DNA from: Sphaerochaetaceae bacterium
GTDB lineage: Bacteria > Spirochaetota > Spirochaetia > Sphaerochaetales > Sphaerochaetaceae
Length of the DNA stretch: 13,048 bases
NCBI GenBank assembly: GCA_016302165.1
Contig: JAEDOD010000044.1
Span: 1 to 13,048 of the forward strand
Direction of reading: 5' to 3'
In this document: positions 6,794 through 12,935 of the stretch, piece by piece
Layout: every line of letters begins with the position of its first letter
Numbering within the stretch: the first letter of the stretch is position 1
The notes under the pieces: model-generated
Databases searched by the model: none
What the model was told of the DNA's origin: nothing
Seen by the model: only the letters and a program-made list of their open reading frames with translations
Position numbers and translations under genes: made by a program

Positions 6794-9049
6794 ATGAAGA
6801 AGCTTGTAATAGCAGAAAAGCCCTCTGTGGGCCGTGAAATCGCAAGGAATCTTGGTTGCTTCGACCGTAGCCAAGGCTACATTGAAGGTCAGGATTGGAT
6901 AGTGACCTGGGCCTTGGGCCATCTGGTGGAGCTTGCTCCTCCCCAGCACTACAGTGCTGCCTGGAAACGTTGGTCAATCAGGGATCTACCTATGCTTCCT
7001 GAAACATTGGAGGAAAGTGTAATAGAGGAATCCAAGGAACAGTTTGATATAATTTCCTCCCTTCTCTCCAGATCAGATGTGGAAAGCGTAGTAATAGCCA
7101 CTGATGCAGGAAGGGAAGGTGAGCTGGTGGCCAGATGGATATTGAAGCTCAATGACTATAAGGGAAAGATGGAAAGGCTATGGATATCTTCCCAGACAGA
7201 GAAGGCCATAAAGGAAGGCTTTTCTTCCCTTCATCCCTCTTCAGAGTATGATAATCTCTATGCTGCGGCAGAGTGCAGGGCCGATGCAGACTGGTATGTG
7301 GGAATGAATGTGACCAGGGCCTTGACCTGCCACCATGATGCAAAGCTGTCGGCAGGAAGGGTACAGACCCCGACTCTTGCCCTTATGACCAAGAGGGAGG
7401 ATGAGATAGAAGCCTTCCTTGGCTCCTACTACTATTCTGCAAGAGGAGATTTCGGTCTTTTTGCAGCCTCCTACTACCCGGAGGAGAACTCTATCAGGTT
7501 CACTGATGACAAGAAGGCTGAGGAGCTGAAGGAAAAGAAGGATAGAAGTGGAAAGGTAAAGAGGATAGAAAGCCTTGAAAAGAGGGACAGCGTTCCTCTC
7601 CTCTATGACCTGACGGAGCTTCAGAGAGACGCTAACACAGCCCTTGGTTTCTCTGCCAAGGAGACTCTGGATACTCTTCAGAGGCTTTATGAAGTACATA
7701 AGATAGTGACCTATCCCCGTACTGACAGCAGATACATCACTCCAGACATTGTTCCTACCCTTAAGGACAGGGTGAAAGCTCTCCAGGGCACAGCCTTCAG
7801 CAGAGTGGTGGATGAATACCTGGAACATGGTTTTGCCACAGACAATCCTAGATTCGTGGATGAATCCAAGGTCTCAGACCACCATGCAATCATTCCAACA
7901 GAAGAGAAGGTTAGGCTTGATAAGCTTTCCTATGATGAAAAGAGACTTTGGGAGCTTATTGCCCTCCGTTTCCTGGAAACCATAGGCGAGGATTATGTCT
8001 ATTCCACAACTACAGCTGATATTGATGTGGATGGAGACATATTCAGAACCCGTCTTACCCTTCCTCTGAAGAAAGGTTATAGAAGCGTAGCTGAAAGCTC
8101 CGGCCTCAAGTCGACTGTAGCTGTGGTGGATGAAGGAGATGACTCCTTTGCCCTTCGCCGCCTTAAGGAAGGGGACGAGGTTACTCTCCTGAGCGTTAGG
8201 GTAAGGAAAAGCTCCACCACACCTCCTGAAAGGTACACGGATGCAACCCTTCTTTCAGCCATGGAGCATGCAGGTAGATTTGTGGAGGACGAGGAGCTGA
8301 AGTCAAATCTTACCTCCGGCCTTGGAACCCCTGCCACCAGAGCAGACATTATCGAGAAGCTGGTCCAGAACAGGTATGTGGAGAGACAGGGAAAATACTT
8401 TGTCCCCACTCCCAAGGGAAGGGAAGTGGTAAGACTTGCGCCCGATGTGCTGAAGTCTCCTGAGCTGACAGGAAAGTGGGAAGGAAGACTTGAAGCCATC
8501 AGTAAAGGTAAGGAAGATCCTGATGCCTTCATCAGGGATATCAAGAAAATGGCATCCAGCCTGGTGGAGGAAGTAAAGAATTCATCCCTTGTATTCTCTC
8601 CTGTATTCAAGGATGGAAAGAAGTGCCCATATTGCCAGGGTGAGATGATGAAGGCTGAAGACAGCGATGGAAGCATCCACTACATCTGTCAGAGGCTCAG
8701 CTGCCAATATGAAGAGAAAGTATATAAGGTGAAGGTGTCCACAGGTGAGAAGAAGAGCTCCAAATCCTTTGTTACAACTCCAGACGGTAAGGTGAAGGTG
8801 GTAATCAAGAAGAATTCCCAGGTAAAAGTCCCTGTATCTGTATATGAAACCAAGACAGAGGTGGTAAGGGAATCAAAGAAGCTTTTCAGATCCAATGAAC
8901 GTGATAGTGACAAGTTCAGACAAAGGGACAAGGCAGAGAGAAACTTCTACTCCACAGGTGATTCCGGCGGCTCCACAATGGCAGACTTCTTCCGTCTTTC
9001 CAAGGAAAGGGAAGAGGAAAGAAGGAATAGGAAGAATGGAAAGAAGTAG
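6794..9049 (+). CDS. topB: DNA topoisomerase III (type IA)
   Basis: This 751-residue protein is a type IA topoisomerase of the TopB class. The TOPRIM domain opens with KLVIAEKPSVGREIA (Glu8) and includes ATDAGREGELVARW (Asp104, Glu108); the ATDAGREGE form is also that of Bacillus-type TopB. The catalytic Tyr307 lies in KIVTYPRTDSRYI. Downstream, DHHAIIPTEE and GLGTPATRADIIEKLVQNRYVER are further family motifs. A C-terminal Cys4 zinc-ribbon-like motif uses Cys611, Cys614, Cys632 and Cys637. A tail of about 110 residues, rich in Lys, Arg and Glu, follows and probably binds DNA non-specifically. The enzyme decatenates DNA and resolves recombination intermediates. The ATG at 6794 begins exactly with the TOPRIM strand but has no Shine-Dalgarno. 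It is divergent from the ferredoxin gene and upstream of nrdG. Confidence 0.96.
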   Translation: MKKLVIAEKPSVGREIARNLGCFDRSQGYIEGQDWIVTWALGHLVELAPPQHYSAAWKRWSIRDLPMLPETLEESVIEESKEQFDIISSLLSRSDVESVVIATDAGREGELVARWILKLNDYKGKMERLWISSQTEKAIKEGFSSLHPSSEYDNLYAAAECRADADWYVGMNVTRALTCHHDAKLSAGRVQTPTLALMTKREDEIEAFLGSYYYSARGDFGLFAASYYPEENSIRFTDDKKAEELKEKKDRSGKVKRIESLEKRDSVPLLYDLTELQRDANTALGFSAKETLDTLQRLYEVHKIVTYPRTDSRYITPDIVPTLKDRVKALQGTAFSRVVDEYLEHGFATDNPRFVDESKVSDHHAIIPTEEKVRLDKLSYDEKRLWELIALRFLETIGEDYVYSTTTADIDVDGDIFRTRLTLPLKKGYRSVAESSGLKSTVAVVDEGDDSFALRRLKEGDEVTLLSVRVRKSSTTPPERYTDATLLSAMEHAGRFVEDEELKSNLTSGLGTPATRADIIEKLVQNRYVERQGKYFVPTPKGREVVRLAPDVLKSPELTGKWEGRLEAISKGKEDPDAFIRDIKKMASSLVEEVKNSSLVFSPVFKDGKKCPYCQGEMMKAEDSDGSIHYICQRLSCQYEEKVYKVKVSTGEKKSSKSFVTTPDGKVKVVIKKNSQVKVPVSVYETKTEVVRESKKLFRSNERDSDKFRQRDKAERNFYSTGDSGGSTMADFFRLSKEREEERRNRKNGKK

Positions 9050-9069
9050 GAGAGAGGTATCTTTCTCTT
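9048..9069 (+). terminator. Weak hairpin after topB
   Basis: A purine-rich arm beginning in the topB stop (GAGAGAG, 9050-9056) pairs with CTTTCTC (9061-9067) around GTAT. Two outer pairs and one GU can extend it. It is followed by a mixed pyrimidine stretch rather than a U-run, so termination is doubtful and partial readthrough into nrdG is possible. Confidence 0.3.
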
Positions 9070-9129
9070 CTACTCCAAATTAGGAAGAGTTACAGAATTC
9101 CGTTTTCTTTCCTCTTCTCTATGGAGGTC

Positions 9130-9135
9130 TATAAT
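9130..9135 (+). promoter_or_regulatory. -10-like element before nrdG
   Basis: A perfect TATAAT stands 6 nt before the ATG at 9142, which would place the transcription start exactly on that ATG. The -35 region at 16-18 bp (pyrimidine-rich, such as TTTCCT) is poor. A GGAGGT at 9123-9128 is an alternative signal, a Shine-Dalgarno with an unusually long 13-nt spacing. The two readings are mutually exclusive for a given transcript. Confidence 0.35.
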
Positions 9136-9141
9136 AGAAGC

Positions 9142-9834
9142 ATGGTTATTCATGGTATACAGAAACTTACACTTGTAGATTATCCTGGGCATCCTGCAGC
9201 CATTCTCTTTACAGGAGACTGCAATTTCCGATGTCCCTTCTGCCAGAATGCTCCCCTAGTTCTCTCTTCGTCCAGTGAGCCAGTTATTGCGGAAGATGAG
9301 ATATTTTCTTTTCTTAAAAAGAGAAAGGGGATGCTTGAGGGGGTAGTGGTCACAGGTGGGGAGCCTACGCTGCAAAGAGATCTTATTCCGTTTCTCGGTA
9401 GACTGAAGACGCTAGGGTACCTAGTGAAGCTGGACACCAACGGATATAGACCTGACGTATTGGAGAAGGCTATGGAGTCTGGATATGTGGATTATGTGGC
9501 CATGGATATCAAGACAAGCCTTGACGAATACCCGGTGGTTGCAGGAATCAAGAATCTGGATGTCTCCAGAATAGAGAGAAGCGTGGAGCTTCTTAAAACC
9601 GGGGCAGTGGATTACGAATTCCGGACCACAGTGGTGGAGCCACTACACCATAAAGAAAATTTTGAAAAAATCGGGGAACTTTTGAAGGGGTGCAGAAGAT
9701 ACTATCTGCAATCCTTTGTGGACAGTGGAAATATAATCGGAAAAAATTGTTTTCCACCTTCTCAGGAGCAACTAAAAAACTATCTCAAAACAGTAAGTAA
9801 TTATATAGAAAGTGTATCTATAAGAGATCGGTAG
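9142..9834 (+). CDS. nrdG: Anaerobic ribonucleoside-triphosphate reductase activating protein (radical SAM)
   Basis: This 230-residue radical SAM protein of the NrdG2 type starts HGIQKLTLVDYPGHPAAILF, the usual family opening. The [4Fe-4S]/SAM motif CNFRCPFC (Cys27, Cys31, Cys34, CX3CX2C) is followed by VVTGGEPTLQ (TGGEPT at 71-76, SAM contact) and KLDTNGYRPD. It would use SAM and an electron from ferredoxin or flavodoxin to make the glycyl radical on NrdD, encoded next. I chose the ATG at 9142 because it begins the conserved domain; the ATG at 9121 would add seven residues and has only pyrimidines upstream. Codon use is less biased than in nrdD, and the last 150 bp are AT-rich. Here nrdG precedes nrdD, whereas many genomes have the reverse. 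A PFL-activase role is less likely given the neighbour. Confidence 0.93.
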   Translation: MVIHGIQKLTLVDYPGHPAAILFTGDCNFRCPFCQNAPLVLSSSSEPVIAEDEIFSFLKKRKGMLEGVVVTGGEPTLQRDLIPFLGRLKTLGYLVKLDTNGYRPDVLEKAMESGYVDYVAMDIKTSLDEYPVVAGIKNLDVSRIERSVELLKTGAVDYEFRTTVVEPLHHKENFEKIGELLKGCRRYYLQSFVDSGNIIGKNCFPPSQEQLKNYLKTVSNYIESVSIRDR

Positions 9835-9840
9835 ATACAC
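9812..9840 (+). repeat. Inverted repeat spanning the nrdG stop codon
   Basis: GTGTATCTA (9812-9820) and TAGATACAC (9832-9840) form a perfect 9-bp inverted repeat around 11 nt, with the nrdG TAG stop inside the right arm. The last four bases of the right arm (ACAC, 9837-9840) are also the left end of NrdR box 1. No U-run follows directly, so it is not a classical terminator. Confidence 0.6.
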
Positions 9841-9852
9841 TATATATAGTGT
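9837..9852. promoter_or_regulatory. NrdR box 1 upstream of nrdD
   Basis: ACACTATATATAGTGT is a perfect 16-bp palindrome and an exact match to the NrdR box consensus (acaCwAtATaTwGtgt). NrdR is the zinc-finger/ATP-cone repressor of bacterial ribonucleotide reductase genes and senses the dATP/ATP state. The site begins 3 bp after the nrdG stop and about 100 bp before nrdD. Confidence 0.9.
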
Positions 9853-9867
9853 TAAAAAAATTTTCTT

Positions 9868-9883
9868 ACACTTTCTGCAGTAT
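9868..9883. promoter_or_regulatory. NrdR box 2 upstream of nrdD
   Basis: ACACTTTCTGCAGTAT matches the NrdR box mainly in its left half and in AGT near the right. It starts exactly 31 bp after box 1, about three helical turns, the usual spacing of paired NrdR boxes. A degenerate second box is common, and the spacing is the main support. Confidence 0.75.
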
Positions 9884-9892
9884 ATGTTACAC

Positions 9893-9921
9893 TTGCGCAA
9901 CATCTTTCCTTGTGCTATGGT
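9893..9921 (+). promoter_or_regulatory. Candidate promoter of nrdD
   Basis: TTGCGC (9893-9898) lies 17 bp before TATGGT (9916-9921), which is preceded by TGC as an extended -10. The predicted start near 9928 gives a 22-nt leader with AGGAG (9937-9941). It lies just downstream of the NrdR boxes. A second possibility is the TATATG/TATGTT region at 9881-9888, inside box 2, which would suit direct repression better. Confidence 0.4.
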
Positions 9922-9949
9922 CTCTTTAGTTTCCATAGGAGAAAAGAGG

Positions 9950-12328
9950 ATGTATTCAGTAGTAAAGCGTGACGGCAAGGAAGTCCCATTTGATATATCG
10001 AAGATAACAGTTGCAATACAGAAGGCCTTCAAGTCAATCGAGAAGGATTACGACGAGAACATCGTTGACTTCATAGCACTTAAGGTGACCTCAGACTTTT
10101 CCTCCAAGGTCAAGGAAGGGAAGGTCACAGTTGAGGAGATCCAGGACAGTGTAGAGAAGGTCCTGTCCCAGGCAGGATATGAGGATGTGGCAAAGTCCTA
10201 CATCCTCTACAGAAAGCAGAGGGAGAAGATCAGGAACATGAAGTCTGCAACCCTTGACTACAAGAGCGTTGTAGACAACTATCTCAAGCTCAATGACTGG
10301 AGAGTGAAGGAGAACAGTACTGTAACATATTCTGTGGGAGGCCTTATCCTTTCCAACTCTGGAGCCATTACAGCCAACTACTGGCTAAGCGAAATATATG
10401 ACGAAGAGATTGCAAACGCCCATAGAAACTGCGATTTCCACATCCATGACCTTTCCATGCTTACAGGTTACTGTGCAGGCTGGTCCCTTAAGCAGCTGAT
10501 CCAGGAAGGTCTTGGAGGACTGCCAGGAAAGATAACTTCCGCTCCAGCCAAGCATCTTGCCACTCTCTGCAACCAGATGGTCAACTTCCTGGGTATTCTC
10601 CAGAACGAATGGGCCGGAGCCCAGGCCTTCTCTTCCTTTGACACTTATCTTGCTCCATTTGTCAGATATGACAATCTGAACTATGAACAGACAAAGAAGT
10701 GCATCGAATCCTTTGTATATGGAGTAAACACTCCATCCAGATGGGGTACACAGGCTCCATTCTCCAACATCACCCTTGACTGGGTATGTCCAAATGACTT
10801 GAAGAATGTTCCTGCCATAGTAGGTGGAAAGGAGATGGACTTCACCTATGGTGACTGCCAGAAGGAGATCGATATGGTCAACAAGGCCTTCATCGAAGTG
10901 ATGATCGATGGAGATGCCAATGGCAGAGGCTTCCAGTACCCAATTCCTACATATTCAATCACCAAGGACTTCGATTGGTCTGAAACTGAGAACAATAAGC
11001 TTCTCTTCACCATGACAGCAAAGTATGGAACACCTTATTTCTCAAACTACATCAATTCAGATATGAACCCCAGCGACGTAAGAAGTATGTGCTGCCGCCT
11101 TCGCCTGGACCTTAGGGAATTGAGACGTAAGACAGGAGGATTCTTCGGTAGCGGCGAAAGTACAGGAAGCGTTGGAGTCGTGACAATCAACCTTCCACGT
11201 CTTTCCTATCTGTCAAAGGATAAGGATGACTTCTACAGAAGACTGGATAGACTTATGGATATTGCCGCCAGATCCCTGAAGGTGAAGAGGACTGTCATCA
11301 CCAAGTTCCTGGATGAAGGACTCTATCCATACACAAAGAGATATCTTGGTTCCTTCGATAACCACTTCTCCACAATTGGACTGGTTGGCATGAACGAAGC
11401 CTGCCTCAATGCTTCATGGCTTGGCTGCAACATTGTGGATCCTAGGGGACAGGAGTTTGCTGTAGAGTGTCTGAACCATATGCGAAACAGGCTTTCCGAC
11501 TATCAGGAAATGTATGGAGACCTGTATAACCTGGAGGCAACTCCAGCTGAATCCACAGCCTATAGATTTGCCCGCCATGATGTACAGGAGTTCCCAGATA
11601 TCATTACAGCCTCCTCTGACGACAAGAGACCATATTACACCAACTCTTCCCATCTTCCTGTGGGGTACACAGATGATATCTTTGAAGCACTGGACATCCA
11701 GGACAAGCTTCAGACCCTCTACACATCAGGAACAGTATTCCATACCTTCCTGGGAGAGAAGCTTCCTGACTGGAAGGCAGCAGCCACACTGGTGAGAAAG
11801 ATTGCTGAAAACTACGAGATTCCATACTACACAATGAGCCCAACATACTCTGTATGCTCTGACCATGGATATCTATCTGGTGAAGTTTGGGAGTGCCCTG
11901 TCTGCCATAAGAAGACAGAGGTCTATTCTAGAATCACTGGATACTATAGGCCTGTCCAGAACTGGAATGCAGGCAAGACCCAGGAATTCCAGGAGAGAAG
12001 GGAATATGATATTCCTTCATCCCGTCTCAGAAGAAATGGCATCAACAAGGCTAAGGCTGACTACGATGTCTTCCATCCGGAGGATGAGGCTCAGAGAGAC
12101 GGAATCCTTCTCTTCACCACAAAGACCTGTCCAAACTGTAGACTGGCAAAGGCTGCTTTGGATAAAGCAGGACTGGAGTATACTGTAGTGGATGCTGAGG
12201 AGAACCCGGAGCTCTGCAGAAAATACAAGGTAATGCAGGCTCCAACACTGGTGGCCTTCACAGACGGTGTGGCTACTACTGTTTCCAATGCATCCCAGAT
12301 AAGGGCATTTGCCGAGAGTGCAGTGTAA
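9950..12328 (+). CDS. nrdD: Anaerobic ribonucleoside-triphosphate reductase (class III) with C-terminal glutaredoxin-like domain
   Basis: This 792-residue enzyme converts NTPs to dNTPs by glycyl-radical chemistry without oxygen. Residues about 2-93 are an ATP cone (SVVKRDGKEVPFDISKI), the allosteric activity site. The barrel holds the substrate-site cysteines in SDVRSMCCRLRLD (Cys381/Cys382, one the likely thiyl radical) and FFGSGESTGSVGVVTINLPR. The C-terminal zinc site is Cys636, probably His639, Cys649 and Cys652 (CSDH, ECPVC). The glycyl radical is Gly664 in SRITGYYRPVQNW, a form I associate with Thermotoga-like NrdD. Unusually, about residues 718-792 form a glutaredoxin/NrdH-like domain (GILLFTTKTCPNCRLAKAALD, Cys727-Cys730, then QAPTLVAF). 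The ATG at 9950 follows AGGAG at 8 nt; an in-frame ATG at 9884 would run through the NrdR box and promoter region and is rejected. Confidence 0.96.
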   Translation: MYSVVKRDGKEVPFDISKITVAIQKAFKSIEKDYDENIVDFIALKVTSDFSSKVKEGKVTVEEIQDSVEKVLSQAGYEDVAKSYILYRKQREKIRNMKSATLDYKSVVDNYLKLNDWRVKENSTVTYSVGGLILSNSGAITANYWLSEIYDEEIANAHRNCDFHIHDLSMLTGYCAGWSLKQLIQEGLGGLPGKITSAPAKHLATLCNQMVNFLGILQNEWAGAQAFSSFDTYLAPFVRYDNLNYEQTKKCIESFVYGVNTPSRWGTQAPFSNITLDWVCPNDLKNVPAIVGGKEMDFTYGDCQKEIDMVNKAFIEVMIDGDANGRGFQYPIPTYSITKDFDWSETENNKLLFTMTAKYGTPYFSNYINSDMNPSDVRSMCCRLRLDLRELRRKTGGFFGSGESTGSVGVVTINLPRLSYLSKDKDDFYRRLDRLMDIAARSLKVKRTVITKFLDEGLYPYTKRYLGSFDNHFSTIGLVGMNEACLNASWLGCNIVDPRGQEFAVECLNHMRNRLSDYQEMYGDLYNLEATPAESTAYRFARHDVQEFPDIITASSDDKRPYYTNSSHLPVGYTDDIFEALDIQDKLQTLYTSGTVFHTFLGEKLPDWKAAATLVRKIAENYEIPYYTMSPTYSVCSDHGYLSGEVWECPVCHKKTEVYSRITGYYRPVQNWNAGKTQEFQERREYDIPSSRLRRNGINKAKADYDVFHPEDEAQRDGILLFTTKTCPNCRLAKAALDKAGLEYTVVDAEENPELCRKYKVMQAPTLVAFTDGVATTVSNASQIRAFAESAV

Positions 12329-12334
12329 AAGATA

Positions 12335-12355
12335 AAGGCGGCCAGGTGCCGCCTT
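12335..12355. terminator. Hairpin terminator between nrdD and the flavoprotein gene
   Basis: AAGGCGGC pairs with GCCGCCTT in an 8-bp GC-rich stem with loop CAGGT, 6 bp after the nrdD stop. On the minus strand it is followed by TATCTTTT, a fair U-rich tail. On the plus strand ACTTGTAAAC is poorer. It probably serves both convergent genes, more strongly the minus one. Confidence 0.65.
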
Positions 12356-12370
12356 ACTTGTAAACTGATT

Positions 12371-12889
12371 CTAGTTTAGGGTGGACTGGAGAAATTCCTC
12401 CACCCATTTTTCCTTATCCTTCCAGCTTTCTTCGCCATCAGTTCCAAGACCAAGGAATCTGAGATCCATCTTCAGATAATCTGCCATCATAAGGAAAGCT
12501 GAGTTCAAGACCTGGTACTCCTTGTCTCCATCCTTTTCCTCTCCGTTGACCACGACCACAAGCTTCTTTCCTTCCATGTCTTCCTTCTGTAGAGCATATA
12601 GCCTATCGATGAAGAGCTTGGCCTGGGCTGAAACTTGCCACCAGTAGACAGGTGAGAAGATGGCTATTGTGTCACATTCTCTAATATCCTTATATAGAGG
12701 GGCCATATCATCCCGCTGGATACATTCACCGATATTTATCTCTTTGCAGTAGTCACAGGCATGGCAAGGACCGATCTTATAATCTCTAAGATGATAAAGC
12801 TTACCGTCTGTAATCTTTCTGTACATTTCTCCCATACGGTCGCTGTACATACCTTCCCTAGGGCTTCCTGTTACAATTAATGTGGACAT
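12371..12889 (-). CDS. Flavodoxin-fold NAD(P)H-dependent oxidoreductase / iron-sulfur flavoprotein-like
   Basis: This 172-residue protein has the FMN-binding start of the NADPH-dependent FMN reductase/flavodoxin_2 family: LIVTGSPREGMYSDRM (phosphate loop, 4-19). SPVYWWQVSAQAKLFIDRL (about 79-97) is the second FMN loop. Between them, PCHACDYCKEINIGEC gives four cysteines (42, 45, 48, 56; CX2CX2CX7C), the compact arrangement of archaeal-type iron-sulfur flavoproteins (Isf) that hold a [4Fe-4S] cluster. Related proteins with similar cysteines exist without proven clusters, so cluster binding is inferred. It could pass electrons from ferredoxin to oxygen, peroxide or other acceptors. The ATG at 12889 follows GAGGAGGT. 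It has its own strong promoter and a likely terminator, and is convergent with nrdD. Confidence 0.88.
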   Translation of the reverse strand: MSTLIVTGSPREGMYSDRMGEMYRKITDGKLYHLRDYKIGPCHACDYCKEINIGECIQRDDMAPLYKDIRECDTIAIFSPVYWWQVSAQAKLFIDRLYALQKEDMEGKKLVVVVNGEEKDGDKEYQVLNSAFLMMADYLKMDLRFLGLGTDGEESWKDKEKWVEEFLQSTLN

Positions 12890-12907
12890 TAGATGACCTC
12901 CTCAATA

Positions 12908-12935
12908 AATATAAGATGGAAAAAGGAAGTGTCAA
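12908..12935 (-). promoter_or_regulatory. Strong sigma70-type promoter of the flavoprotein gene
   Basis: On the minus strand a perfect TTGACA (12935-12930) is 16 bp from TATATT (12913-12908, 5/6). The predicted start near 12901 leaves a leader of about 12 nt that contains GAGGT but cuts into the full GAGGAGGT; a start a few bases upstream would include it all. A-tracts lie directly upstream and could act as an UP-like element. Confidence 0.8.

Noticed and set aside
7241..8676. Two minus-strand open frames of 195 and 199 residues (7241-7828 and 8077-8676) opposite topB
   Set aside because: Both are antisense to well-conserved topoisomerase motifs and have low-complexity shadow composition with no recognisable domain.
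9884..9949. 22-codon N-terminal extension of NrdD from an ATG at 9884
   Set aside because: It would translate the proposed promoter; the ATG at 9950 has AGGAG at good spacing and begins the ATP cone.
9772..10032. 86-residue minus-strand open frame across the nrdG-nrdD gap
   Set aside because: It overlaps the ends of both genes and the NrdR boxes and has no domain.
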